From: JBQLZQ01 sp052168355
GTDB taxonomy: Bacteria; Pseudomonadota; Alphaproteobacteria; DSM-16000; Inquilinaceae
Assembly: GCA_052168355.1 (NCBI GenBank)
Contig: JBQLZQ010000077.1
Coordinates: forward strand, 1-64,000
Direction of reading: 5' to 3'
DNA length: 64,000 nucleotides
Both the position numbers and the translations under genes were made by a program. Positions 44,803-52,828 of this stretch are shown here, in pieces (the first letter of the stretch is position 1; every line of letters starts with the position of its first letter). The notes below the pieces were generated by a model. The model saw only the letters and a program-made list of their open reading frames with translations. It was not told the DNA's origin and did not search any database.

Positions 44803-45549
44803 GTGACACGCTACAAGCTGACCATCGAATACGACGGATCGCCGTTCGTCGGCTGGCAGCGCCAGGCCAGCGGGTCCACGGTGCAGCAGGCGCTGGAGGA
44901 CGCGATCCTGGCGTTTTGCGGCGACGAGGTGCGGGTGCAGGGGGCCGGCCGTACCGATGCCGGCGTGCACGCGCTGGGTCAGGTCGCCCACGTCGATTTG
45001 ACGCGGTCCTGGCCGGTCGACACGGTACGCTCGGCGGTCGAATTCCACCTGCGGCCCCTGCCGATAACGGTGCTGGCGGCCGAGACGGTGACGGACGCGT
45101 TCGACGCCCGGCGGTCGGCCGTCGGACGGCGCTATCTCTATCGCATCGTCAACCGACGCGCCGTGCCGACGCTCGATGCCCGCCGCGTGTGGCACGTCGC
45201 CAGACCGCTGGACGCGGCGTCCATGCATCGGGCCGCCCAGGTGCTGGTCGGCCGCCATGACTTCACCAGTTTTCGCGCCACGGCCTGTCAGGCCCGGTCG
45301 CCGCTCAAAACCCTCGACCGGCTGGACGTCACCCGCGACGGCGACGAAATCCGGGTGGTCGCCGAGGCTAGATCGTTTCTGCACCACCAGGTGCGCAACA
45401 TGGTCGGAACGCTGAGGTTGGTCGGGGTGCCGGGCGGCTGGACCGTGGACGATGTCCGCCGCGCGCTGCACGCCCGCGACCGCTCCGCCGCCGGGCCGAC
45501 TGCGCCGGCCGAGGGGCTGTACCTCACCGGCGTGGACTATCCGCCGTAA
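44803..45549 (+). CDS. truA: tRNA pseudouridine synthase A
   Basis: Modifies U38-U40 of the anticodon stem. 248 residues with catalytic Asp in GAGRTDAGVHALGQ, the opening YKLTIEYDGSPFVGWQRQ and HHQVRNMVGTL near the end. The start is GTG at 44803 with AGGAGG 7 bases upstream; the longer ORF overlaps fmt and is a shadow. def-fmt-truA is a common alphaproteobacterial translation cluster. The 3' end overlaps the convergent membrane-protein gene by 13 bases. Confidence 0.97.
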   Translation: MTRYKLTIEYDGSPFVGWQRQASGSTVQQALEDAILAFCGDEVRVQGAGRTDAGVHALGQVAHVDLTRSWPVDTVRSAVEFHLRPLPITVLAAETVTDAFDARRSAVGRRYLYRIVNRRAVPTLDARRVWHVARPLDAASMHRAAQVLVGRHDFTSFRATACQARSPLKTLDRLDVTRDGDEIRVVAEARSFLHHQVRNMVGTLRLVGVPGGWTVDDVRRALHARDRSAAGPTAPAEGLYLTGVDYPP

Positions 45550-46112
45550 AGCAGGCCGTCGACCAGCCGGTCGATGCCGATGGACAGCACCAGGTCGGCC
45601 AGGAGCAGGCCGATGGCCAGACCGCCGCCGACATCCAGGGCGGTCTTGAGCACATACCACGCATAGTAGAGAACGGCGGGGTAGACGATCAGTCCCAGCA
45701 GGGCAAGCAGCCCCACGCTTTCCGGCGCCGCCAGATCGACCACCGTCAGCGGCATGAACAGGGCGACCTGAATGACCGCCGACCAGTTGTAGGCGACCAG
45801 AAAGTCGACATACCGTTCGGCCCGGTCGATCAGCCGGGTGATGGTGATCATGGCCACCGGGAAGGCGACCCAGCCGATGACATAGCTGAGCGTTTCGGCT
45901 GTCAGGATCAGGGACGGCGATGCGGTTTCCCAGGCCGCGGGCATGGCCGCGACGCGCATCAGGGCCAGCGGCGGCAGCAGCCACAGGGCGACGACGAAAC
46001 TGCGCGCCGCGCCGTCCGGCGTGCGGTCGAAATAAGCCATGCCGCCGGGATCGCGGCAGGCCAGCCGCCAGGCGCCCATGACGCTGCGTGCCGCTTCGTT
46101 GATCAGACCCAT
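45537..46112 (-). CDS. Integral membrane protein of unknown function
   Basis: 191 residues with about five membrane helices (for example SFVVALWLLPPLALMRVAAM, YVIGWVAFPVAMITITRLID and LLALLGLIVYPAVLYYAWYV). No transporter or enzyme motif is seen. The ATG at 46112 is 5 bases after the dapE stop, so it follows dapE and dapD in one leftward operon. Proteins of this type at this place occur in related genomes; function unknown. The tail overlaps truA by 13 bases. Confidence 0.85.
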   Translation of the reverse strand: MGLINEAARSVMGAWRLACRDPGGMAYFDRTPDGAARSFVVALWLLPPLALMRVAAMPAAWETASPSLILTAETLSYVIGWVAFPVAMITITRLIDRAERYVDFLVAYNWSAVIQVALFMPLTVVDLAAPESVGLLALLGLIVYPAVLYYAWYVLKTALDVGGGLAIGLLLADLVLSIGIDRLVDGLLYGG

Positions 46113-46117
46113 ATCCG

Positions 46118-47266
46118 TCAGGTTTCGAAATAGGCGTGCAGCATGGCGGCATAGATGTCCGCCAGTTTGTCGATGTCGGCGACGGCGATGTGCTCGTCCA
46201 CCTTGTGGATGGTCTTGTTGATGGCGCCGAATTCCACCACCGGGCAATGGCGACGGATGAACCGGGCGTCGGACGTGCCGCCGGAGGTGCTGGCCTCGGG
46301 CCGCCGTCCCGTCACGCGCTCCACCGCGTCGGCGACCAGGTCGGTGAACGACCCCGGTTCGGTCAGAAAGCTTTCGCCGCTGACCTGGAACGACAAATCG
46401 TAGCGGCCGCCCACCGCGTCCAGCGTCTCGCGCGCCCAGGCCTTCAGGCTGTCGGAGGTGTGGCGGTCGTTGAAGCGGATGTTGAAGACGGCGCGGCCGG
46501 CGGGCGGGATGACGTTGCTTGCCGGGTTGCCGACATCGATGGTGGTGATCTCAAGGTTGGTCGGGTCGAACCGATCCGACCCCTGGTCCAGCGGTTTGGC
46601 GGTCAGGGCCGCCAGCATCTGCGCCATCCGGTTCAACGGGTTGTCCGCCAGATGCGGGTAGGCGGTGTGGCCCTGCACGCCGTGAACGGTCAGGAAGCCC
46701 GTCATGGAACCGCGGCGGCCGATCTTGAAAGCGTCGCCCAGGGCCGCCGGATTGGTGGGTTCGCCGACGACGCAGACGTCCGACCGCTCCCCTTGCCGTT
46801 CCATCCAGTCCAGCACCTTGGCGGTGCCGTTGACGGCCCGTCCTTCCTCGTCTCCGGTGATGATCAGGCTGATCGCGCCGCCGAAATCTCGCCCGGCGCG
46901 GTCGAGGAACCGGTCGATGCCGGCGACGAAGGCGGCGACGGCGGACTTCATGTCCACCGCCCCGCGGCCGTACAGGACGCCGTCGACGATCTCCGCCGCG
47001 AACGGGTCGCACCGCCAGTGCTTGGGATCGCCGGCCGGAACCACATCGGTATGGCCGGCGAAGCAGAAGGTGGGTCCGCCCTTGCCCAGCCTCGCATAGA
47101 GGTTGCGGATTTCCGGTTCGTCGTCCGTGCCGCCGAAGGTCAGCCGGTGACAGGCAAAGCCCAGCCCCTCCAGCGCCGTGGCGACCGCGTCGATGGCGCC
47201 GTCGTCGGCCGGCGTGACGCTGCGGCAGCGGATCAGATCCTGGGTCAGGGCGACCGGATCGATCAT
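46118..47266 (-). CDS. dapE: Succinyl-diaminopimelate desuccinylase
   Basis: 382 residues of the M20 metallohydrolase family; removes succinate from N-succinyl-LL-diaminopimelate in lysine and peptidoglycan synthesis. Zinc ligands are in FAGHTDVVPAG, the catalytic block is TGDEEGRAVNG, and dimerisation domain and final STSGGTSDARFIR complete it. Its ATG is 3 bases after the dapD stop (TAG), so translation is probably coupled. Confidence 0.96.
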   Translation of the reverse strand: MIDPVALTQDLIRCRSVTPADDGAIDAVATALEGLGFACHRLTFGGTDDEPEIRNLYARLGKGGPTFCFAGHTDVVPAGDPKHWRCDPFAAEIVDGVLYGRGAVDMKSAVAAFVAGIDRFLDRAGRDFGGAISLIITGDEEGRAVNGTAKVLDWMERQGERSDVCVVGEPTNPAALGDAFKIGRRGSMTGFLTVHGVQGHTAYPHLADNPLNRMAQMLAALTAKPLDQGSDRFDPTNLEITTIDVGNPASNVIPPAGRAVFNIRFNDRHTSDSLKAWARETLDAVGGRYDLSFQVSGESFLTEPGSFTDLVADAVERVTGRRPEASTSGGTSDARFIRRHCPVVEFGAINKTIHKVDEHIAVADIDKLADIYAAMLHAYFET

Positions 47267-47269
47267 TCT

Positions 47270-48112
47270 CTAATCCCGCAGCAGGTCGTTGATGGATGTC
47301 TTGGAACGGGTCTTCTCGTCGACCTGCTTGACGATCACGGCGCAATACAGGCTGGGCCCCGGCGAGCCGTCGGGCAACGGGCGGCCAGGCAGGGCGCCGG
47401 GCACGACAACGGAATAGGGCGGAACGCGGCCGTAATGGACGGTACCGGTGGCGCGGTCGACGATCTTGGTCGATTGGCCCAGATAGACCCCCATCGACAA
47501 GACCGATCCCTGTTCCACGATCACGCCCTCGGCCACCTCCGACCGGGCGCCGATGAAGCAATCGTCCTCGATGACCACCGGGCCGGCCTGCAGCGGCTCC
47601 AGCACGCCGCCGATCCCGGCGCCGCCGGAGATATGCACGTTGCGGCCGATCTGGGCACACGACCCGACGGTGGCCCAGGTGTCGATCATGGCGCCCTCGC
47701 CTACGCGCGCGCCGACATTGACAAAACTCGGCATCAGCACCGCACCGGGGGCGATATAGGCCGAATGGCGGACGACCGCGTTGGGGACCACCCGAAAGCC
47801 AGCGGCGCGGAACCTGTTGTCCCCCCAGTCGGCGAACTTGGACGGCACCTTGTCCCACCAGGCTCCGCCGCCGGGTCCGCCCGGCACCGGCGCCATGTCG
47901 TTCAGCCGGAACGACAGCAGCACGGCCTTCTTGGCCCATTGATGGGTCTTCCAGGCGCCGTCGATCTTTTCCGCCACCCGCAAACGGCCCTCATCCAGCG
48001 CATTGAGCGTTGCCTCCACGGCGTCGCGCACGGGCCCCTTGGTGGCCGGCGACAGGCCCTCGCGCTCTTCCCAAGCGTTCTCGATGGCATCGTGGAGGCT
48101 GGCGTCGTTCAT
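47270..48112 (-). CDS. dapD: Tetrahydrodipicolinate N-succinyltransferase
   Basis: 280 residues; adds succinate from succinyl-CoA to tetrahydrodipicolinate, the step two before DapE. The left-handed beta-helix is visible as hexapeptide repeats (VVRHSAYIAPGAVLMPSFVN, GARVGEGAMIDTWATVGSCA, IGRNVHISGGAGIGGVLEPL). The ATG at 48112 (MNDASLHDAI) starts the conserved part; a longer frame is not supported. dapD-dapE gives a succinylase-route lysine operon. Confidence 0.97.
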   Translation of the reverse strand: MNDASLHDAIENAWEEREGLSPATKGPVRDAVEATLNALDEGRLRVAEKIDGAWKTHQWAKKAVLLSFRLNDMAPVPGGPGGGAWWDKVPSKFADWGDNRFRAAGFRVVPNAVVRHSAYIAPGAVLMPSFVNVGARVGEGAMIDTWATVGSCAQIGRNVHISGGAGIGGVLEPLQAGPVVIEDDCFIGARSEVAEGVIVEQGSVLSMGVYLGQSTKIVDRATGTVHYGRVPPYSVVVPGALPGRPLPDGSPGPSLYCAVIVKQVDEKTRSKTSINDLLRD

Positions 48113-48176
48113 GTCCCCGTGTCCGCGTTCTCGATGGCTGTGGCGCGGCGCACCATGGGCAGCGCCGCCAGTCCTG

Positions 48177-48899
48177 TCAACGATGCCGGGGGTCCACGGC
48201 ATCGGGATCGCGGGCGCGGACGATGGCGGTCAGAAGCGCGGCCAGATCGTCGGCGACGTGATGGATGTAGTCGGCCGGAGCTTCGGCGCCCGGGACCGCG
48301 TCGGTGCGGATCAGCACGGTGGTCATGCCCAACGCGTGGGCCGGTTCCAGATTTTGCGGCATGTCCTCGAACATGGCCGTGCGCGCGGGGGCGAGACCGA
48401 AGCGCTCCAGCATGGCGCGGTACGGCTCGGGCTGCGGCTTGGGCCGGTAGTCCGCGGCGACGATATCGAACACCGCCTCGAACCGGTCGTCGATCCCCAG
48501 CCGGTGCAGGATGCGTGTGGCATGGGCCGTGGTGCCGTTGGTGAACACCAGCTTGCGGCCCGGCAGCGCGTCCAGCGCCCGGCCCAGAGCCGGGCTCGGC
48601 TCCAGCATCGACAGGTCGATATCGTGGACATAATCGAGAAAGGCGGCGGGATCGATGCCGTCCACCGTCATCAACCCGCGCAATGTCGTGCCATGTTCCC
48701 GGAAGTACCGTTTTTGCAGCGCCCGCGCCTGCTCCGGGTCCAAATCCATCGTCTCGCCGATGAACTCGCCCATCCGCCGCGATACCTGGGCGAACAGGTT
48801 GGTCGACGCCGGATAGAGCGTGTTGTCCAGGTCGAAAACCCAGTCCTCGACATGCTCCAGCGCCGGCGGGTAAGGGTTCATGAACTCTGCCTGTGTCAT
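48177..48899 (-). CDS. HAD hydrolase, pyrimidine 5'-nucleotidase type
   Basis: 240 residues of the HAD IA subfamily. Motif I WVFDLDNTLYPAST (nucleophile Asp and acid Asp), motif II VFTNGTTAH, motif III Lys in DYRPKPQPEPY, motif IV MFEDMPQNL. The wording matches the SDT1/pyrimidine 5'-nucleotidase group. The ATG at 48899 or the Met six codons later starts it. It lies 64 bases before dapD on the same strand, a frequent alphaproteobacterial neighbour. Probably a phosphatase of pyrimidine nucleotides or modified bases. Confidence 0.9.
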   Translation of the reverse strand: MTQAEFMNPYPPALEHVEDWVFDLDNTLYPASTNLFAQVSRRMGEFIGETMDLDPEQARALQKRYFREHGTTLRGLMTVDGIDPAAFLDYVHDIDLSMLEPSPALGRALDALPGRKLVFTNGTTAHATRILHRLGIDDRFEAVFDIVAADYRPKPQPEPYRAMLERFGLAPARTAMFEDMPQNLEPAHALGMTTVLIRTDAVPGAEAPADYIHHVADDLAALLTAIVRARDPDAVDPRHR

Positions 48900-49061
48900 G
48901 CGGGCAAGGTAGGGCGCGGGGCCTCGACCGGCAAGCGGCGGCACCATTTCATAGGGATTTCGTAACCCACCTTAAGCGAAGCTTAACCGCCTTGGCGGTA
49001 TCTTCGGGCTCTTACGAAAACAAGCGGGGCCTGGCCCCGGAAGCCCTGGGGGAGCGGCGGT

Positions 49062-49790
49062 TTGGGCTTGTTTCGACGAGCGGCTGGCGAATATCAGGCC
49101 GGATCCGGCGCGTCCGTCGCGCCGGCCGTGGATCTGATCAAGGCCTATCCCGGTCCGGCCCTGGTCGTCGATGCCGGCGGTGCCGTGCGCGCGGCCAGCC
49201 CAACGGTTGCCGGCCTGATCCCGGGGGCCGCGGAAGACGCCTGGTGGCGCGGTCTGGTGGCCTGGCTCACCGATCCGGGCGACCCGCCCGATCCAACGCA
49301 TCGGTCGTCCATCCCGACGGCCCGCGGTCCGATCGTGATCGACTGGCTGGCCACGCCGCTGCCCGACAACACGGTGGCGCTGATCGGTCGCGACGGTTCG
49401 GCCGAACGGGCGCTGCGCGACGCGCTGACGGAATCGCGTCAGCGGTTCCGGGACCTGGTTGACCTGGCGGCCGATTTCGCCTGGGAGGTCGGGCCGGACG
49501 GAACCTTCGTCTATGTCTCGCCCCAGGGCGCGCTGGGGCACGCGGCGTCCGACCTTCTCGGCCATTCGGCCGACCGCCTGCTGGAAGACGGCGAAGACCT
49601 GACCCGCACACCGTTCGAATCGCGCCAGACGGTCACCGATGCGCCGATGCGGTTGCGTCGCGCCGACGGGCGTATCGCCGACGTTCTGGTATCGGCCCGG
49701 CCGCGTCTGGACCCCCAGGGGCTATGGAGTGGCGCCCGCGGGCTGACGCGCAGCGCCATGACCGCACCATCCGGGGAAGGGTCGCCATGA
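49062..49790 (+). CDS. PAS domain protein
   Basis: 242 residues. A degenerate PAS-like part (AVDLIKAYPGPALVVDAGGA) is followed by a short linker and a clearer PAS domain (SRQRFRDLVDLAADFAWEVG, then DGTFVYVSPQGALGHAASDL). No kinase, GGDEF or other output domain follows. The start is TTG at 49062 with GGGGGAG 7 bases upstream. The stop overlaps the DUF2336 start (ATGA), so the two probably act together as sensor and effector. Confidence 0.85.
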   Translation: MGLFRRAAGEYQAGSGASVAPAVDLIKAYPGPALVVDAGGAVRAASPTVAGLIPGAAEDAWWRGLVAWLTDPGDPPDPTHRSSIPTARGPIVIDWLATPLPDNTVALIGRDGSAERALRDALTESRQRFRDLVDLAADFAWEVGPDGTFVYVSPQGALGHAASDLLGHSADRLLEDGEDLTRTPFESRQTVTDAPMRLRRADGRIADVLVSARPRLDPQGLWSGARGLTRSAMTAPSGEGSP

Positions 49791-51187
49791 GATATGTCGA
49801 AATACCGGCGCCGAAGGGCGAAACCCGCCGGCGAACCCGCTCGGCCGGTTCGCCCGTCGACCGCCGCCGCGCTGCCGCACCGGGGACCCCCGCGTCACGC
49901 GCGCCGGCCTATGACACGCTCAAGACCGCCATCGCCACCGGCGACGTTCCGGCGCGGGCCGACGTCGCGGCGCGGATGGATTCGCCGCCCGAGATCCTGT
50001 TCTTCCTGGCCGCCGACACGGCGGCCGAGGTCCGCCGCCTGATCGCCGAAAACCCGGCGACGCCGACACGGGCGGATCTGCTGTTGGTCCGCGACCCGGA
50101 CCAGTCGGTGCGCGGCAGCCTGGCGCGGAAGATGGCGGGGCGCATCCCGCCGAACGGCGAGGACGACGCGGGACCGCTGGAAAAATTCACCCTGCAGGTC
50201 CTGACCGTGCTGGCCCAGGACGCCTCCGTCGACGTGCGCCGGATCCTGGCCGAGGCGATCCGGGATCTCGAGCAGGCCCCCCATCGCGTCGTGCGAACCT
50301 TGGCGGGCGATTCGTCCCTTGCCGTGGCCGAACCGATCCTGCGCCATTCGCCGCAACTGACCGAGGCCGACCTGCTGGCCATCGTCGACGACGCGCCGAT
50401 CGCCGGCGCCCTGTCGGCCATCGCCGGCCGCGACCGCTTGACCGGGCCGGTGGCCGATGCGATCGCCCGCACCGACGATGTCGAGGCGGTGACCGCGCTG
50501 CTGGGCAACAACAGCGCCCAGATCCGTGAGGATACGCTGGATTTGATCCTCGACCGGGCGCCCGATCAGATCGACTGGCACAAGCCCCTGGTCCATCGCC
50601 GTGACCTGCCCCCATCGTCCGCCAGCACCCTGGCGCGCTTTGTCGCCCTGTCCCTGGTCGAGGTGTTGCGGAACCGCGAGGATCTGGATCCCGAGACGGC
50701 GGCGGCGGTGGCCGCCCTTGTGCAAGAACGGGCGCAGTCGGATGGGCTACCCACGGTCGGGCCGAGGGGGGAAGACCCGGCTGCATCGGCAAAAAAACCG
50801 GTGGCAATGGCGACAGTCGCCGGTGCGGCGCCGGCCGGCCGCGACGCGGCCGACGGACGGGCCATGGCGACCGCCGGGACCCTGACCGAAGATGCCCTGG
50901 ACGAAGCTATCCTGGCCGGCGAACGCGCTTTCGTGATCGGTGCCCTGGCGGCCGCGGCCGGGTTCGACGACGCCCGGGCGGAACGGATGATTCAGGCCAA
51001 AAGCGCGCGGGCCGCCGTGGCCCTTGTGTGGAAGGCGGGGTTTTCCATGCGGATGGCCGTCAAGGTCCAGCTTCAGATCGCCCGGCTATCGCCGCAAAGC
51101 GTGCTCAATGCCCGCGACGGACACGGCTATCCGTTGTCGCCGGCGGATCTGGAGTGGCAACTCGATTTCTTCGCCGACCCTGACTGA
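49787..51187 (+). CDS. DUF2336 domain protein
   Basis: 466 residues. From about 45 to 330 it is a repetitive all-helical HEAT-like array (ADVAARMDSPPEILFFLAAD, VRGSLARKMAGRI, VDVRRILAEAIRDLEQAPHR), the DUF2336 pattern seen in alphaproteobacteria. A Pro/Ala linker follows, then a second helical domain ending DLEWQLDFFADPD. Function of the family is not established; a scaffolding or regulatory role next to PAS proteins is likely. GGGGAAGG precedes the ATG. It converges on argB with 7 bases between stops. Confidence 0.9.
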   Translation: MRYVEIPAPKGETRRRTRSAGSPVDRRRAAAPGTPASRAPAYDTLKTAIATGDVPARADVAARMDSPPEILFFLAADTAAEVRRLIAENPATPTRADLLLVRDPDQSVRGSLARKMAGRIPPNGEDDAGPLEKFTLQVLTVLAQDASVDVRRILAEAIRDLEQAPHRVVRTLAGDSSLAVAEPILRHSPQLTEADLLAIVDDAPIAGALSAIAGRDRLTGPVADAIARTDDVEAVTALLGNNSAQIREDTLDLILDRAPDQIDWHKPLVHRRDLPPSSASTLARFVALSLVEVLRNREDLDPETAAAVAALVQERAQSDGLPTVGPRGEDPAASAKKPVAMATVAGAAPAGRDAADGRAMATAGTLTEDALDEAILAGERAFVIGALAAAAGFDDARAERMIQAKSARAAVALVWKAGFSMRMAVKVQLQIARLSPQSVLNARDGHGYPLSPADLEWQLDFFADPD

Positions 51188-51194
51188 CGAAGCG

Positions 51195-52118
51195 TCAGGC
51201 GTCCGCGATCAGGGTGCCGGCGCCGCCTTCGGTGAAAACCTCCAGCAGCAGCGCGTGGGGCACCCGGCCGTCCAGAATGACCGCGCCCTCGACGCCCTGT
51301 TCGATCGCGGCGATGCAGGTTTCCATTTTGGGGATCATGCCACCGCCGATGGTTCCGTCGGCCATCAGCGACTTGGCCTCGGCCGCTGTCATGCGGGGGA
51401 TCAGCGTCTTGTCCCTGTCCAGCACCCCAGGCACGTCGGTCAGCAGGAACAGGCGAGACGCGTGCAGGGCGCCGGCGATGGCGCCGGCCACCGTATCGGC
51501 GTTGATGTTGTAGGTCTCGCCGTTGCGGCCGGCCCCGATCGGCGCGATCACCGGGATGAAGTCGCTTTCGTCGAACAGGTCCAAAATATGCGGGTTGATC
51601 GCCGCCGGTTCGCCGACAAAACCGAGATCCAGGATCTGTTCGATATTGCTGTCCGGATCGCGGTGGGTACGGCGCAGCTTGCGCGCCGCGACCAGGTTAC
51701 CGTCCTTGCCCGACAGGCCGATGGCCTTGCCCCCGACGTCGTGAATGGCCGACACGATCGATTTGTTGATCGATCCGCTGAGCACCATTTCGACGATGTC
51801 GACGGTCTTGCGGTCGGTGACGCGCAGCCCGTCGACGAAGTCGGATTTGATCGCCAGACGTTCCAGCATGGCGCCGATCTGGGGACCGCCGCCATGAACC
51901 ACGACGGGGTTGATGCCGACCTGCTTCATCAGCACGACATCGCGGGCGAAATCCCGGGACAGGGTTTCGTCGCCCATGGCATGGCCGCCATACTTGACGA
52001 CGAAGGTCTCGCCGTTGTAGCGGCGCATGAACGGCAACGCTTCGGTCAGCGTCTCCGCCGTCCGCATCCGGTCCTTGTCGTACGCCAGGCTGGTCTGAAA
52101 TTTCGCTTTGTCGGTCAT
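51195..52118 (-). CDS. argB: N-acetylglutamate kinase
   Basis: Second step of arginine synthesis. 307 residues of the amino-acid kinase fold: FVVKYGGHAMGD near the start, VVVHGGGPQIGAMLERLAIK, the arginine-binding region and GGGMIPKMETCIAAIEQGVE. Its length and the N-terminal helix suit the arginine-sensitive hexameric form. Follows engB on the same strand, 9 bases apart. Confidence 0.97.
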   Translation of the reverse strand: MTDKAKFQTSLAYDKDRMRTAETLTEALPFMRRYNGETFVVKYGGHAMGDETLSRDFARDVVLMKQVGINPVVVHGGGPQIGAMLERLAIKSDFVDGLRVTDRKTVDIVEMVLSGSINKSIVSAIHDVGGKAIGLSGKDGNLVAARKLRRTHRDPDSNIEQILDLGFVGEPAAINPHILDLFDESDFIPVIAPIGAGRNGETYNINADTVAGAIAGALHASRLFLLTDVPGVLDRDKTLIPRMTAAEAKSLMADGTIGGGMIPKMETCIAAIEQGVEGAVILDGRVPHALLLEVFTEGGAGTLIADA

Positions 52119-52127
52119 GGCCGGGGG

Positions 52128-52784
52128 TTATGGCCCGGGATCGGCCAACATGGCAAGGGCGGCGCGCAATTCGGGGATACCGGTCCCGTCGCGGGCGCTT
52201 GTGGCCAAGACTTCCGGCAGTGCCGCCGGGTGGCGCTTCAGCAGTATTCGGGTGTCGGCGACAAGCGCCGCAAGGGCTGCCGGCTTGACCTTGTCGGTCT
52301 TGGTCAGGACCACCTGATAGGGTACGGCGGCGCCGTCCAGCAGCGTCATGATCTCGATGTCGCCGGGTTTTGCGCCGTGGCGCGCGTCGATCAGCAGGCA
52401 GGCACGGCGCAGGGTGACCCGCCCCTGCAGATAGGCGCGCAGCAGCCGGGTCCACGCCGCGACCTGCGTCTTGGAAACCTTGGCATAGCCATAGCCGGGA
52501 AGGTCGACCAGACCCAGCCGGCCGGCCAGATCGAAAAAGATCAGCTGCTGGGTCCGGCCCGGCGTGTTGCTGGTGCGCGCCAGGGTGCGGCGGCCCGTCA
52601 GCGCGTTGACCAGGCTGGACTTGCCGACGTTCGACCGGCCGGCGAAGGCGATTTCCGGCAGCGCCGCCGGCGGAAGCTGTTCGATCTCGGCCGTGGCCAT
52701 GACGAACTCGCAAGCCTGCGCGAACAGGTGGCGCCCTTCGCCGATTTCCGCCGGCGTGAACGGCGCCTGCCGGGCCGGGGGCAC
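52128..52784 (-). CDS. engB: Ribosome-biogenesis GTPase EngB (YihA/YsxC)
   Basis: About 218 residues of the TRAFAC GTPase family, needed for 50S assembly and division. G1 AGRSNVGKSS, G2 RTSNTPGRT, G3 VDLPGYG, G4 LTKTDKVK and G5 TSARDG are all present. The start is unclear: no ATG lies in frame before the conserved part; I use the GTG at 52784, but the frame stays open to the yidC stop at 52829 and another non-ATG start is possible. Lies between yidC and argB. Confidence 0.93.
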   Translation of the reverse strand: MPPARQAPFTPAEIGEGRHLFAQACEFVMATAEIEQLPPAALPEIAFAGRSNVGKSSLVNALTGRRTLARTSNTPGRTQQLIFFDLAGRLGLVDLPGYGYAKVSKTQVAAWTRLLRAYLQGRVTLRRACLLIDARHGAKPGDIEIMTLLDGAAVPYQVVLTKTDKVKPAALAALVADTRILLKRHPAALPEVLATSARDGTGIPELRAALAMLADPGP

Positions 52785-52828
52785 CGCCGATCCGTCTTCC
52801 GGGGCGTCGCTGATGGCGGCCGTTCCGG

